The notes: generated by a model not told the origin, from the letters alone. DNA of 64,000 nt from Variovorax ginsengisoli (GCF_030486595.1 NZ_JAUJZH010000009.1:124001-188000), one strand, 5' to 3'. Shown: positions 52,511 to 61,947, numbered from the stretch's first letter. Program-made: numbers and translations.

Positions 52511-52891
52511 TTACAGGGGCAGCTGCTGGCCATGCGCGGCAGCAAATGCCTGGGCGCGCACGGCGGAGCGATCGACCGCGCCCGAAGACACGGAGGTGAC
52601 GCCTTGGCCGTAGCCCTCGGCGTACGGATTCGCGCTGTGGGCGGCGGCGACCGCAGTGCTGCGGACGGCACCGCGACCGGTCAGGCCGGTCGGAGCGGCT
52701 GCCACGCGCGAGGAGACGGCTTCGGCATAGGGGTTGTCGCTGTGTGCGGCAACCACGGCCTGGCTGCGCACATCGGCGCGCGCGTTCGCAGAGACGGGCG
52801 CTTGCACGCCCTCGTAGGTTTCGGCCTGGGCGCCGATGGCGGCAAGGAGAGAGACTGCGGCGGCAGCGACGATCTTCGTGGTGGTGTTCAT
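52511..52891 (-). CDS. secreted repeat protein, DUF4148-like (member B)
   Basis: 126 residues with a Sec signal (IGAQAET) and three imperfect repeats of about 34 residues with the core (A)xVRxxAVxAAHSxNPYAE (QAVVAAHSDNPYAEA, TAVAAAHSANPYAEG, QAFAAAHGQQ). Similar in plan to the gene at 43775-44218 (AEAIAAAHAPNQN). Function unknown. The gene is followed by a strong terminator and appears monocistronic. Confidence 0.8.
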   Translation of the reverse strand: MNTTTKIVAAAAVSLLAAIGAQAETYEGVQAPVSANARADVRSQAVVAAHSDNPYAEAVSSRVAAAPTGLTGRGAVRSTAVAAAHSANPYAEGYGQGVTSVSSGAVDRSAVRAQAFAAAHGQQLPL

Positions 52892-53043
52892 TTCAGGTCC
52901 TTCAAAAGCTTGGATGAATCAGGACAGTGAACGACCGCCCTGTGGGGAGAAGTTTGCGGCAGAACGCGGCAAAGAAAACCCCTTGATCCCGCACTTGTCC
53001 GTTGATGAACTCGAAACAATCGAGGCGTGCGTTCTCTGCGGGG

Positions 53044-53172
53044 CTACGCGAGGAGCAAGGCAACGCCGAACGCGATTCCCGCCATCGAGAACGTCGCCAG
53101 CAGACAGGGAAGAATGAAGAGAGCGGCGCCGAAGTCCCCGTGGTGCGCTTCAATGGATTTCCATAGTTTCAT
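53044..53172 (-). CDS. small one-helix membrane protein
   Basis: 42 residues: KLWKSIEAHHGDFGAA and then one hydrophobic segment (LFILPCLLATFSMAGIAFG), so a single membrane span. The ATG at 53170-53172 has an ideal ribosome site, AAGGAGACAGC. Function unknown. It is short enough to be missed by ordinary calling; the longer frame around it lacks protein character. An orphan between member B and the TauE gene. Confidence 0.65.
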   Translation of the reverse strand: MKLWKSIEAHHGDFGAALFILPCLLATFSMAGIAFGVALLLA

Positions 53173-53335
53173 TGCTGTCTCCTTGCGGTTCCTGGGAACC
53201 TTCGAGATCACTCTAGGCCTGGGCGGCCTCGTTTTCCAGTGGACGCTTTGAAATGGACTTTTCGTCGGCCAGGAACAATGAACGATTCGATGGAATGAGT
53301 GGTCGCCGCGGCACGAAAGCCGGCGTTCGAGCATC

Positions 53336-54094
53336 TCAGGCGAGATAGCCAGAAACGCCATCCCACAGAAGCTTCAGAGCCGTGAGGATCAACAGGCTGT
53401 AGGAGGCCCGGTACATCTGGCGCTGATCCAGCTTTTCATGCAGTCGCCAGCCCAGCCAGACACCTGAAGGGATGGCAAGCAAGCAGATTCCCATCAGGAT
53501 CCAGACCTGTCCTGCCGGACGGGACAGCAGCAACCACGGCACGGCCTTCAGGATGTTTCCCACCGTGAAGAACATGCTGGTCGTCCCGGCATAGAGTTGC
53601 TTGCTCAGGCCCAGCGGCAACAGGTACATGGCCAGCGGCGGCCCGCCCGAATGCGCCACCATGGTCGTGATGCCGGACGAGAGGCCGGCGGCCACGGCCT
53701 TGGGCGACGAACGCGGCCGCACCTTCACCTGACCCCCGCTCTTGAACCAGAGAGCGACGAAAGTCAGGGTGATGGCCGCCATCACGATGGCGATGGCGCG
53801 GTGGTCCAGAAAGCGAAACAACGCATAGCCGATGCCGATGCCCGCCACCAGCCCCGGCACCAGCAACTTCAGGTCCGGCTTGGACCAGGTGGAGGGCTTC
53901 CAGTAGCGCAGGCTGAACAGGTCCATGGCGATGAACAGCGGAGCAAGCAGGCCGCCGGCCTTCACCGGGTCCATCACCAAGGAGAGCAGTGGGATCCCGA
54001 CGATGGCAAAGCCGCCGCCGAAGGCGCCCTTCATGAAGCAGATCAGGAAGACGCCCGCGAAGGTGACGAGGATGGTGGTAGCGCTCAGGTCCAT
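53336..54094 (-). CDS. TauE/SafE-family membrane permease
   Basis: 252 residues with about eight hydrophobic segments. Typical blocks: FLICFMKGAFGGGFAIVGIPLLSL near the start and the repeat SSGITTMVAHSGGPPLAMYLLP in the middle. The family exports sulfite, sulfoacetate or other sulfur/organic anions from the cytoplasm. Divergent from a MocR-type regulator 104 bases away, which may control it. Substrate unknown. Confidence 0.88.
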   Translation of the reverse strand: MDLSATTILVTFAGVFLICFMKGAFGGGFAIVGIPLLSLVMDPVKAGGLLAPLFIAMDLFSLRYWKPSTWSKPDLKLLVPGLVAGIGIGYALFRFLDHRAIAIVMAAITLTFVALWFKSGGQVKVRPRSSPKAVAAGLSSGITTMVAHSGGPPLAMYLLPLGLSKQLYAGTTSMFFTVGNILKAVPWLLLSRPAGQVWILMGICLLAIPSGVWLGWRLHEKLDQRQMYRASYSLLILTALKLLWDGVSGYLA

Positions 54095-54198
54095 GGTGCT
54101 GTGTGCCGGTCGGTGCGGTGCGGGCTGTTCGGTGTGCTTGAAGCCCGAATATCCGGCCTGGGCGGCACAATGGGAAGTGCCAGTTCCTGGGTTTCTTC

Positions 54199-55692
54199 AT
54201 GGGCCAGTTTTCACAGCCACCCCTTGCCGGCGCGCGCGGCGCCGAGCGTCGCATCTACCGCATGCTGCGTGCGCAGATCGAGGAGGGCGTGCTCGCTCAG
54301 GGCACCAGGCTCGCATCGACGCGGGCCCTGGCGGCCGAACTGGCCGTTTCGCGCACCACGGTCACGGCCGCCTACGAGCAACTGGCCGCCGAGGGTTTTG
54401 TCCAGACGTCGGCCGGCAAGGCCGCGCGGGTAGCCAGCGCCATCGGCGCGGGGAGCAGACGAGAGCATGCGAGATCGACGCGGAAAGAAGATGCGGCGCC
54501 GACGCTCTCACTCTACGGCCAGCGGGTCGCGGCCCTGCAGCCCTACAGCATGTCGTCGCCGCTGGCCCGCATCGACTTCAGGTACGGCGCGGTGGCTTCG
54601 CGTGATTTTCCGGCGCTGGGTTGGCAGCGTGCCTACCGGAGCGAACTGCTGCAGCGCCAGGAGAGTCGCCACGACAGCCAGCCCGAGGGCGAAGAGCGCC
54701 TGCGCAGTGCGCTGCACGGCTACCTGCGCCGCGCGCGTGGCCTGGCCTGCACGGTGGACCAGATCCTCATCGTGCACGGGTCGCAGCAGGGCCTGGACCT
54801 GTGCGCCCGGCTGCTGCTGAATCCGGGTGACGCCTTCGTCTTCGAAGATCCGGGCTATCGGATGGCGCGCTACTGCTTCGAGGCCACGGGCGCGCAGGCC
54901 TTGCCGGTGCCCGTCGATGCGTGCGGCCTGGACACGGCGAGCCTTCCGACCGACGGCCGCGCGCGCCTGGCCTTCGTGACGCCGTCGCACCAGTTCCCGA
55001 TGGGCGCTGTGCTGCCCATCGCGCGCCGGCTTGAACTGCTGCAATGGGCAAGCCGCCACGGCGCGTGGATCATCGAGGACGACTACGGCGGGGAATTCCG
55101 CTACGGCCAGCGACCCATCGACGCGCTGCAATCCATGGACACCGACAGCCGCGTCATCTATGCCGGCAGCTTCTCCAAGGCCCTTTCGCCGCAGTTGCGC
55201 CTGGGCTATCTGGTGCTCCCGCGAGAACTGAGGCGGGTCTTTGGAGAAGCCAAGCGACTGACGGACCGCCACTCGGCCCGCTGGGAGCAGAACGTGCTGG
55301 CCGCGCTGATCGAGGAAGGCGCGTATGAGCGCCATGTTCGTCGTCTGCGGCGCGAGAACGAAAAGCGCCGCAAGGCGCTGCTGATGGCTGTCGAAGAGCA
55401 GCTTGCGGGTCGCGGGCAACTGATCGGCACCGCCGCAGGCCTGCACGGCGTGCTCATGCTGCCCGCACTGAGCGCCCGGGACGAACCGGCGCTGCAGGCG
55501 GCCGCGCTGGCGCGTGGGCTTGGCGTCTATCCACTGTCGCCGCTTTTTGCCGAACCTGAGACTCGAACGCGCAGGCGACCCGCCGGTCTCATTCTTGGCT
55601 ATGCCGGCCTGACGGTGCCTGAGATCCATGAAGGCGTCGGCATTCTGGCCGCAGTGATTCGTCAGTGCCTGGCTCTGCCGCCAACGCGGTGA
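54199..55692 (+). CDS. MocR-type (PdxR-like) regulator: GntR HTH plus aminotransferase domain
   Basis: 497 residues. A GntR-like winged helix at 15-80 (RIYRMLRAQIEEGVLAQGT; SRTTVTAAYEQLAAEGFVQ) is joined to a fold-type I aminotransferase domain. The PLP-binding Lys is K327 in AGSFSKALSP. Such regulators sense pyridoxal phosphate or an amino-acid-derived ligand. Adjacent to a divergent TauE permease gene. Family is firm; the ligand is not inferable. Confidence 0.9.
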   Translation: MGQFSQPPLAGARGAERRIYRMLRAQIEEGVLAQGTRLASTRALAAELAVSRTTVTAAYEQLAAEGFVQTSAGKAARVASAIGAGSRREHARSTRKEDAAPTLSLYGQRVAALQPYSMSSPLARIDFRYGAVASRDFPALGWQRAYRSELLQRQESRHDSQPEGEERLRSALHGYLRRARGLACTVDQILIVHGSQQGLDLCARLLLNPGDAFVFEDPGYRMARYCFEATGAQALPVPVDACGLDTASLPTDGRARLAFVTPSHQFPMGAVLPIARRLELLQWASRHGAWIIEDDYGGEFRYGQRPIDALQSMDTDSRVIYAGSFSKALSPQLRLGYLVLPRELRRVFGEAKRLTDRHSARWEQNVLAALIEEGAYERHVRRLRRENEKRRKALLMAVEEQLAGRGQLIGTAAGLHGVLMLPALSARDEPALQAAALARGLGVYPLSPLFAEPETRTRRRPAGLILGYAGLTVPEIHEGVGILAAVIRQCLALPPTR

Positions 55693-55811
55693 CTATTCCG
55701 AAAGCGTGAAAAACGGATTGCGGCAAAGCGGCTTTTTCTCTCGCGGTGCCTCTCCTACAGTGCGTTTGTCGTCTTGCGAGACGCAACCCGTCAAACCTCC
55801 GAGGAGCCACC

Positions 55812-56219
55812 ATGCACCCCCTGCGCAAACTACGCGAATCCGGTAGCGCCACACCCGCCCAGGTGAGCACGCTGCTGGCCGAGAACGTCGTATTCAACAG
55901 CCCGATCCTGGTCCGCCCGATCGAGGGGCGGGAACCCGTCGCAGCGATCTTTGCCCAGTCGAGCTCCACGCGCGGCAGCGGCACCTACACAGCGGAGTTC
56001 AAGCTCGATGACCGCACCACCTTCTTGCGCTGGGAAGGGACCATTGAAGGCCGCAAGCTCGAGAGCCTGGAGGTCATCGTGGACGACGAGCGAGGACTGA
56101 TCGTGGAGCGCACGATTGCGCTGCGTCCGTATCCGGCGCTGAAGCTGTTCCGCGACGCCATGTACGCATCGCTCAAGGACAAGCTGCCGCCCGATGTGTG
56201 GGACTACCCGACGCCTTAG
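55812..56219 (+). CDS. SnoaL/NTF2-like protein
   Basis: 135 residues with an NTF2-like outline (TLLAENVVFNSPILVRPIEG; then a beta-rich second half, ending FRDAMYASLKDKLPPD). The ATG at 55812 follows GAGGAG. Such proteins are small ligand-binding or isomerase-like folds; function unknown. Monocistronic; a short weak hairpin (56209-56227) overlaps its stop. Confidence 0.75.
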   Translation: MHPLRKLRESGSATPAQVSTLLAENVVFNSPILVRPIEGREPVAAIFAQSSSTRGSGTYTAEFKLDDRTTFLRWEGTIEGRKLESLEVIVDDERGLIVERTIALRPYPALKLFRDAMYASLKDKLPPDVWDYPTP

Positions 56220-56257
56220 CCGCGTCGTTCCTGCCGACTCCCCGGACAGGCACAGCA

Positions 56258-57196
56258 TCAAGACGCAGGCTGCAGTTGATCGAGGCCAATCCAAAGATAG
56301 TTCGCTGGCCGTCGGGCCTTGCGGTCACCGTCATCGCTGACCATGATGATTCCCGCAGCCCTGTCAATGACCGCCGGGCTCACCCCCTCGACGCGCGCCA
56401 GGTCCTTCAGACCCGGAACCACGAGGCGGCCCACAGCGTTGCTTCGCCAGCCATTCCAGAGCCAGAGAGAGAACTGGCCAGGCGCGCGGGAAACGGGTCC
56501 GCCGATGACCAGGTACTGTCCCAGTGCGGGAAGGAAAGACAAGGCGCGGATGCCATGGCCATCGAGGTCCAGTTCGTCGAGTTGGGGCGAAAGGCGGGGC
56601 TCTTCCCCCGCCTCGAAGATCGCCGCCGGATTGACGATCGCGGCAATGATCGCGCGGCCTTCATGCAGCGGGCTGCGAAATCCGATCAACAAATGATGCT
56701 CGATCGGATCGAATTCCAACGCTTCGATGTTGAGACCGCCAGCGGCTTTGACCTCCCGGATCCCGGCGGCTGAGGCCAGCACAGGATGCTGCTTCGTCAG
56801 GGCTTCCTTCAATCCTCGAACGACCCTCGGTGCGACGACCCGATTCCCCTCGACCCGGAAGCGCACCAGTCGCTCGCGCGATTTCTTCGCGTGGCCCTCG
56901 TCGTCACGAGAATGCGAGGTGATGGCGTAGAAGAAGCCCGCTCGATCCAAGGCAAGGCCCTCAAGATCGTCCAGTTTCCAAAAGTCACTGAAGAGCTGGA
57001 GCAGGGTGGCGGTGAGCGCAACGCTGTGGACATTGCCTGCGTCGATCGTGACCAGAGTGAATGGATGGTTCTTCTCGTCTTCGACCACAAGAAGACGCCC
57101 ATCCGGCAATTGCCGGATCGCAGACGGCTCGTAGACGCCGGTCAAGGGTCGGAAACGCGGTGGTTCGAAGTTGGCCACCGGGCATTGTCTACCCAT
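56258..57196 (-). CDS. DUF3616-family protein
   Basis: 312 residues from the ATG at 57194-57196. The sequence is beta-propeller-like: LPDGRLLVVEDEKNHPF, then DLEGLALDRAGFFYAITSHS and NIEALEFDPIEHHLLIG, matching DUF3616. No signal peptide is visible from this start. No catalytic residues recognised. A longer frame upstream begins at 57304, so the start is not fixed. Converges with the SnoaL-like gene. Confidence 0.78.
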   Translation of the reverse strand: MGRQCPVANFEPPRFRPLTGVYEPSAIRQLPDGRLLVVEDEKNHPFTLVTIDAGNVHSVALTATLLQLFSDFWKLDDLEGLALDRAGFFYAITSHSRDDEGHAKKSRERLVRFRVEGNRVVAPRVVRGLKEALTKQHPVLASAAGIREVKAAGGLNIEALEFDPIEHHLLIGFRSPLHEGRAIIAAIVNPAAIFEAGEEPRLSPQLDELDLDGHGIRALSFLPALGQYLVIGGPVSRAPGQFSLWLWNGWRSNAVGRLVVPGLKDLARVEGVSPAVIDRAAGIIMVSDDGDRKARRPANYLWIGLDQLQPAS

Positions 57197-57432
57197 AGGT
57201 CGGCTCCCCACAAACACGCGGCGCTCGGAATTCCGATCGGCTCTCCCAGCATCACGATGTCTGAAAAGGGGGGGAATACGGCATTTGAAAGTCGGCGAGG
57301 ACACCTATCTTCGAAATGCGAATGCTTGGTGGGATCGACGGGTACAGGCATTGACCAGGTCCCGTCGAAAACCGACCTGCACTGAATCGCTGCGAATGAC
57401 TCCCAATCTCCCATCCATCTGAAGGAATGATC

Positions 57433-57852
57433 ATGATCAATGAGATCGACAAGGTTCTCTACACCGCCAAGACCCACACCACGGGCGGACGCGATGGCGC
57501 TGGAAAGTCCAGCGACGGCGCTCTCGATGTGAAGCTGAGCAGCCCAGGCAGCAACAGGCCGGGCACCAACCCGGAGCAGCTGTTTGCCGTCGGGTGGTCG
57601 GCTTGCTTCATGGGTGCCATCGGCCTGGCGGCAAAGGCGAGGAGCATTGCCTTGCCCGCGGATGTCGCTGTCGATGCCGAAGTTGACCTTGGCATCACTG
57701 ATGGCATCTTTTCGCTCCGGGCGCGACTCGACGTCCACGTGCCGGGATTGAATCGCCCGCTGGTGGAGGCCTTGGTCCGCGAGGCGCATCAGACCTGCCC
57801 CTACTCGAGAGCGACCCGCGGCAACCTCGACGTGACCTTCAACATCATCTGA
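57433..57852 (+). CDS. ohr: organic hydroperoxide resistance protein (Ohr)
   Basis: 139 residues of the OsmC/Ohr family; the peroxidatic and resolving cysteines are C58 (VGWSACFMGAIG) and C122 (QTCPYSRATRG). It reduces organic hydroperoxides in the cytoplasm using lipoylated proteins. Start preferred at ATG 57433 because AAGGA precedes it at the right distance; ATG 57427 is an alternative. No OhrR repressor gene is adjacent. The hydrolase gene follows after 10 bases. Confidence 0.92.
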   Translation: MINEIDKVLYTAKTHTTGGRDGAGKSSDGALDVKLSSPGSNRPGTNPEQLFAVGWSACFMGAIGLAAKARSIALPADVAVDAEVDLGITDGIFSLRARLDVHVPGLNRPLVEALVREAHQTCPYSRATRGNLDVTFNII

Positions 57853-57862
57853 GGGGGCTGTC

Positions 57863-58669
57863 ATGAACACACCCACGACCGCGCTTCGAACCCTGCAGAA
57901 CGCCTGCCTCGCGCTTCTGTTCGTCGCCGCCGCCTTGCTCCATCCGGCCGCGCACGCGGCAGCGCCATCGCCAGTACCGACCATCGTCCTCGTCCATGGC
58001 GCCTTCGCCGAGTCCCTGAGCTGGGAAGCCGTCATCGAGCGGCTGCTGGCGAAGGGCTACCCCGTCGTGGCCGTGGCCAATCCCTTGCGCGGGCTGCGAA
58101 GCGATTCGGCCTACGTGGCCAATCTGGTGGACACCATCCCCGGGCCCGTCGTCATGGTGGGCCACTCGTACGGCGGTGCCGTGATCTCGAACGCCGCCGA
58201 AGGCAAGGCCAACGTCAAGGGCCTCGTGTTCGTGGCCGCGTTCGCGCCGGAAAGCGGCGAGGCGCTCGGTGAACTGGGGGCACGGTTCCCCGGCAGCACG
58301 CTGGGCTCGGCGCTGGTTCCGGTTGCCCTGCCCGGCGGCGGCAAGGATCTCTACGTCCAGCAAGCCAAGTACCGCGAGCAGGTTGCAGCGGACGTTCCCG
58401 AGCGCGTCGCGGCCCTGCTCGCGGCCACGCAAAGACCCGTCGCCGAGGCTGCGTTCGCCGACAAGGCCGGCGCCCCTGCGTGGAAGGCTCTGCCGTCGAG
58501 GTTCATCTACGGCACGGCCGACAAGGCCATCGCGCCGCCACTGCTCGCGTTCATGGCGCGACGCGCGGGCTCGAAGCACACCGTTGCGGTTCCGGGCGCG
58601 TCGCACGCCGTTCTGGCCTCTCACCCCGACGAGGTCGCCGCGTTGATCGAAGAAGCTGCCGCCGATTGA
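57863..58669 (+). CDS. exported alpha/beta hydrolase
   Basis: 268 residues with a signal peptide (LLHPAAHAAAP), so probably periplasmic. Motifs: LVHGAFAESLSW (oxyanion), GHSYGG (nucleophile Ser about 96), and the catalytic His in PGASHAVLASHPDEV. Resembles the small esterase/salicylate-esterase-like group. It lies 10 bases after ohr and is probably cotranscribed with it. Confidence 0.83.
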   Translation: MNTPTTALRTLQNACLALLFVAAALLHPAAHAAAPSPVPTIVLVHGAFAESLSWEAVIERLLAKGYPVVAVANPLRGLRSDSAYVANLVDTIPGPVVMVGHSYGGAVISNAAEGKANVKGLVFVAAFAPESGEALGELGARFPGSTLGSALVPVALPGGGKDLYVQQAKYREQVAADVPERVAALLAATQRPVAEAAFADKAGAPAWKALPSRFIYGTADKAIAPPLLAFMARRAGSKHTVAVPGASHAVLASHPDEVAALIEEAAAD

Positions 58670-58676
58670 AAAAGAC

Positions 58677-58699
58677 GGCGCTGCGCTCAGCGCAGCGCC
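58677..58699. terminator. perfect hairpin between two hydrolase genes
   Basis: A 10-bp stem GGCGCTGCGC (58677-58686) / GCGCAGCGCC (58690-58699) with a three-base loop. The A-run before it (AAAAA) would be the T-run of a minus-strand terminator; on the plus strand no T-run follows. It may trim or attenuate read-through from the upstream gene. Confidence 0.5.
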
Positions 58700-58737
58700 A
58701 GCTTCCCACTTGATCTTCAAATTGAAAGCCCATCCCC

Positions 58738-60075
58738 ATGAATTCCCTCAAAAAAACACAGTCCTCGCCGCTGTCGCGGCGTCACTTTCTTGCCGGATCG
58801 ACGGCCGCGCTTCTGACCAGTCCCTCGGCGTTCGCCCTGGCGCAATCCCGCCCCGATGAAGTCGCCGCGGCGCCCGTTGCGGGTCTCGTCGGCGACGATG
58901 CCCGGATCCGCCCCTTCGCCTTCCACGCACCGCAGTCCGAGCTCACCGACCTGCGCCGCCGGATCGCCTCGACGAGATGGCCTTCGCGGGAACTGGTGAC
59001 GGACGCGTCGCAAGGCGTGCAACTCGCAACGATGCGCGAACTCGCGCGAACATGGCAGACGGACTACGACTGGCGTAAGTTCGAGTCGAGGCTGAACAGA
59101 TGGCCCCAGTTCATGACGACGATCGACGGGGTGGACATTCATTTCATCCACGTTCGTTCGAAACATCCCGACGCCCTGCCGGTGATCGTCACGCACGGCT
59201 GGCCCGGTTCGATCGTCGAGCAGCTGAAGATCATCGATCCGCTGACCGATCCGACGGCGCATGGCGGCACGGCATCGGATGCGTTCGACATCGTGATTCC
59301 GTCGTTGCCGGGGCATGGATTCTCGGGAAAACCCACGACTCTCGGCTGGGACCCCATCCGCGTCGCGCGCGCATGGGTGGTTCTGATGGAGCGCCTTGGC
59401 TACACGCGCTACGTGGCACAAGGTGGCGACTGGGGCAATGCAGTCACCGAGCAGATGGCCTTGCTGAGGCCTCCCGGGCTGGTCGGCATCCACACCAACA
59501 TGCCTGCGACGATCCCCGACGAGATCGCCAAGGCGCTGCAGTCCGGCGGACCGGCGCCGACCGGCCTCGCGGCTGACGAGAAGTACGCCTACGAACAGCT
59601 CGACTTCTTCTACAAGAATGGTCTGTCCTACGCCCAGGAGATGAGCAAGCGTCCCCAGACCCTCTACGGGATCGACGATTCCCCCATCGGGCTCGCCGCC
59701 TGGATGCTCGACCACGACGCCCGCAGCTACGCGCTCATCTCGCGTGTCTTCGCCGGTCGGCCCGAGGGGCTCACGCGCACCGACATCCTCGACAACGTCA
59801 CGCTGTACTGGCTGACGAACACAGGCGTGTCTTCGGCTCGTCTCTATTGGGAAAGCAAGCTGGCCTTCTTCGCACCGAAGGGCGTCGCCATCCCTGTCGC
59901 GGTCAGCGCCTTTCCCGACGAGATCTACACGGCGCCGCGCAGCTGGACCGAGCGGGCGTATCCCAAGCTCGTCCATTACGGCAGGCTCGACAAGGGCGGG
60001 CACTTCGCAGCGTGGGAGCAACCGGAGGTCTTCGCTGCGGAGCTGCGCTCGGGGTTCAGATCGTTGCGCGGTTGA
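58738..60075 (+). CDS. Tat-exported epoxide hydrolase-like protein (EHN family)
   Basis: 445 residues. A twin-arginine signal (LSRRHFLAGSTAALL) is followed by the epoxide-hydrolase N-terminal domain (ELTDLRRRIASTRWPSREL) and an alpha/beta hydrolase core: HGWPGSIVEQL oxyanion region, GGDWGN nucleophile Asp, and GGHFAAWEQPE catalytic His. Predicted periplasmic; cleaves an epoxide or ester of unknown type. It shares organisation with the minus-strand hydrolase at 60836. Confidence 0.87.
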   Translation: MNSLKKTQSSPLSRRHFLAGSTAALLTSPSAFALAQSRPDEVAAAPVAGLVGDDARIRPFAFHAPQSELTDLRRRIASTRWPSRELVTDASQGVQLATMRELARTWQTDYDWRKFESRLNRWPQFMTTIDGVDIHFIHVRSKHPDALPVIVTHGWPGSIVEQLKIIDPLTDPTAHGGTASDAFDIVIPSLPGHGFSGKPTTLGWDPIRVARAWVVLMERLGYTRYVAQGGDWGNAVTEQMALLRPPGLVGIHTNMPATIPDEIAKALQSGGPAPTGLAADEKYAYEQLDFFYKNGLSYAQEMSKRPQTLYGIDDSPIGLAAWMLDHDARSYALISRVFAGRPEGLTRTDILDNVTLYWLTNTGVSSARLYWESKLAFFAPKGVAIPVAVSAFPDEIYTAPRSWTERAYPKLVHYGRLDKGGHFAAWEQPEVFAAELRSGFRSLRG

Positions 60076-60086
60076 ACCCGGTCGAT

Positions 60087-60806
60087 TCAATCGAGGCGGA
60101 TGTTGCTGATGTCGATGAACACCATTTCGGCGTCGAGCATCGGCCGCCCTTGGTCGTCTCTCATGTACGCGCGCCGCCGGGTCGGGAACTTGATACCGGC
60201 GGATTCCTGTATTTGGTCAACGTACTGCGCTGCTGCAAACCCGCCGGCGACATCGACCCGGTAGTCATGCCGCCGCAGCAGGCCGTCATCTCCAAAATAG
60301 AACTCTTGCGTGGTGCTGTGACTGGCGATCGCGGCCGGAAAGGTCGCGCGCAGTCCGCGCCAGCTTTCCTTGCCTTCCTGCCAGGGTTCGATGTCTTCGA
60401 CGACGAATCCGGGCATGGCAAGGGCAAACGGCGACGTGAGATAGATCCACAACGCGTAGCCGTTGAAGTAGGCGCGCTGCAACGGGTCCCAGGGTGTCGC
60501 CAGCGCGTGGCCGGCGAAGGACGAGCGCGGGTCGCGGCGCTCGGCGACCACGGTGCCGTCCAGCTTTTCGATGGCGACGCGATCGGCTGTGAATCTGGTG
60601 CGCTGGTCAGGCGCCCCGAAGGGCGCAAGCGATGCCTGCTGCACGTGCAGCGAGACGGTCATTTCTCGCGGCGTCGGGTCCTGGGGCATGCCCTTGCGGA
60701 TGAACAGCTGCCCGCCACTGACGATCGTGGCCCGGACACTGTTGAAACTGTGCCAACGGTCGAGTCCGCCATGGGCGTCCACGGCCTCTGACAAGAGCTT
60801 GTTCAT
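60087..60806 (-). CDS. hypothetical protein
   Basis: 239 residues, soluble, with no signal peptide. It starts LLSEAVDAHGGLDRWHSF, a pattern found in proteins annotated as hypothetical beside alpha/beta hydrolases, and ends EMVFIDISNIRLD. No catalytic motif recognised. It follows the Tat hydrolase gene at 60836 on the same strand by 29 bases, so a common transcript is likely. Start: MNKLLSEAVDAHGG. Confidence 0.7.
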   Translation of the reverse strand: MNKLLSEAVDAHGGLDRWHSFNSVRATIVSGGQLFIRKGMPQDPTPREMTVSLHVQQASLAPFGAPDQRTRFTADRVAIEKLDGTVVAERRDPRSSFAGHALATPWDPLQRAYFNGYALWIYLTSPFALAMPGFVVEDIEPWQEGKESWRGLRATFPAAIASHSTTQEFYFGDDGLLRRHDYRVDVAGGFAAAQYVDQIQESAGIKFPTRRRAYMRDDQGRPMLDAEMVFIDISNIRLD

Positions 60807-60835
60807 GGCTTTGCTCCTTGCTTGGATGAAAAGTC

Positions 60836-61873
60836 TCAAAGACGGGTCACGTCGAGCACGGCCGCCGCGAAGGCTTCAGGTGCCTCCTGGGGCAGGTTGT
60901 GTCCGATGCCGCCGCTGACGAGCCGGTGCTCGTAAGGCCCCGAGAACTTCTTCGCGTAGGCGCTGGGCTCGGGATGCGGCGCACCGTTTGCATCGCCCTC
61001 CAGGGTGATCGTCGGTACCGCGATGACGGGAGCCTGCGCCAGCCGGGCCTCGAGGTCGCGAAACCTCGCCTCGCCATCGGCGAGGCCGATGCGCCACCGA
61101 TAGTTGTCGATCACGATGCTGACGTGGTCCGGGTTGTCGAAGGCGGCCGCGCTGCGTTCGAAGGTCGCGGGATCGAAGCCCCACTTCGGAGACGCGGTCT
61201 GCCAGATCAGCTTGGCGAACTCCTTGCGATTCCGCTCGTAGCCCAGCCGGCCCCGTTCGGTGGCGAAGTAGTACTGGTACCACCACTGCGCTTCAGCCTG
61301 CGGTGGCAAGGGAATTTGGCCGGCCTGCTGGCTGCCGATCAGATAGCCGCTGACGGAGACCAGCGCGGTGACCCGTTGGGGCCAAAGCGCCGCCACGATG
61401 CAGGCCGTTCGCGCGCCCCAGTCGCAGCCGGCAAGCGTCGCCTTTTCGATCTTCAGTGCGTCCATCAGGGCGATGACATCGGCTGCCAGCGCGCTCTGCT
61501 GACCATTGCGAGGCGTCTTGTCCGAGAGAAACCGGGTCCCACCGAACCCGCGCAGGTACGGAACGATCACCCGGTGGCCGGCCGCGGCCAGCAAGGGGGC
61601 GACGTCGGCGTACGTATGGATGTCGTAGGGCCAGCCATGCAGAAGAATCACAGGCGCGCCATTGGCCGGGTCGATTTCGAAGTACTCGATGTCGAGGACG
61701 CCGGCGACGATGTGTTTCAGCGGCTGGAGGCGCTTCAGCGGCGATGCCTGCTGTCTGCCGGGCGAACCCGCGGCTTGGGCGAAAGCGGTCCCGGTGGCGA
61801 GCCGGGTGGCGACGATTCCGATTGCCGTGGCTCCCAGGAATGAGCGTCTGGGCAGGGAAGGGGTGTCTGACAT
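60836..61873 (-). CDS. Tat-exported alpha/beta hydrolase, epoxide hydrolase-like
   Basis: 345 residues with a twin-arginine signal (LPRRSFLGATAIG). Core motifs: LLHGWPYDIHTYADV (oxyanion), GCDWGAR (nucleophile Asp), a catalytic His near GGIGHNLPQEAPEAF. Matches haloalkane/epoxide hydrolase-like enzymes, probably periplasmic. It follows a GlxA-type regulator gene by 74 bases on the same strand and is likely regulated by it. Confidence 0.85.
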   Translation of the reverse strand: MSDTPSLPRRSFLGATAIGIVATRLATGTAFAQAAGSPGRQQASPLKRLQPLKHIVAGVLDIEYFEIDPANGAPVILLHGWPYDIHTYADVAPLLAAAGHRVIVPYLRGFGGTRFLSDKTPRNGQQSALAADVIALMDALKIEKATLAGCDWGARTACIVAALWPQRVTALVSVSGYLIGSQQAGQIPLPPQAEAQWWYQYYFATERGRLGYERNRKEFAKLIWQTASPKWGFDPATFERSAAAFDNPDHVSIVIDNYRWRIGLADGEARFRDLEARLAQAPVIAVPTITLEGDANGAPHPEPSAYAKKFSGPYEHRLVSGGIGHNLPQEAPEAFAAAVLDVTRL

Positions 61874-61947
61874 CGTGAAAGTCCTTTCGAATCTGTGAGG
61901 AGAGATTTCTGGGTCCAGGATGGCGTCGATGTCGTCCGGACCCGTAT

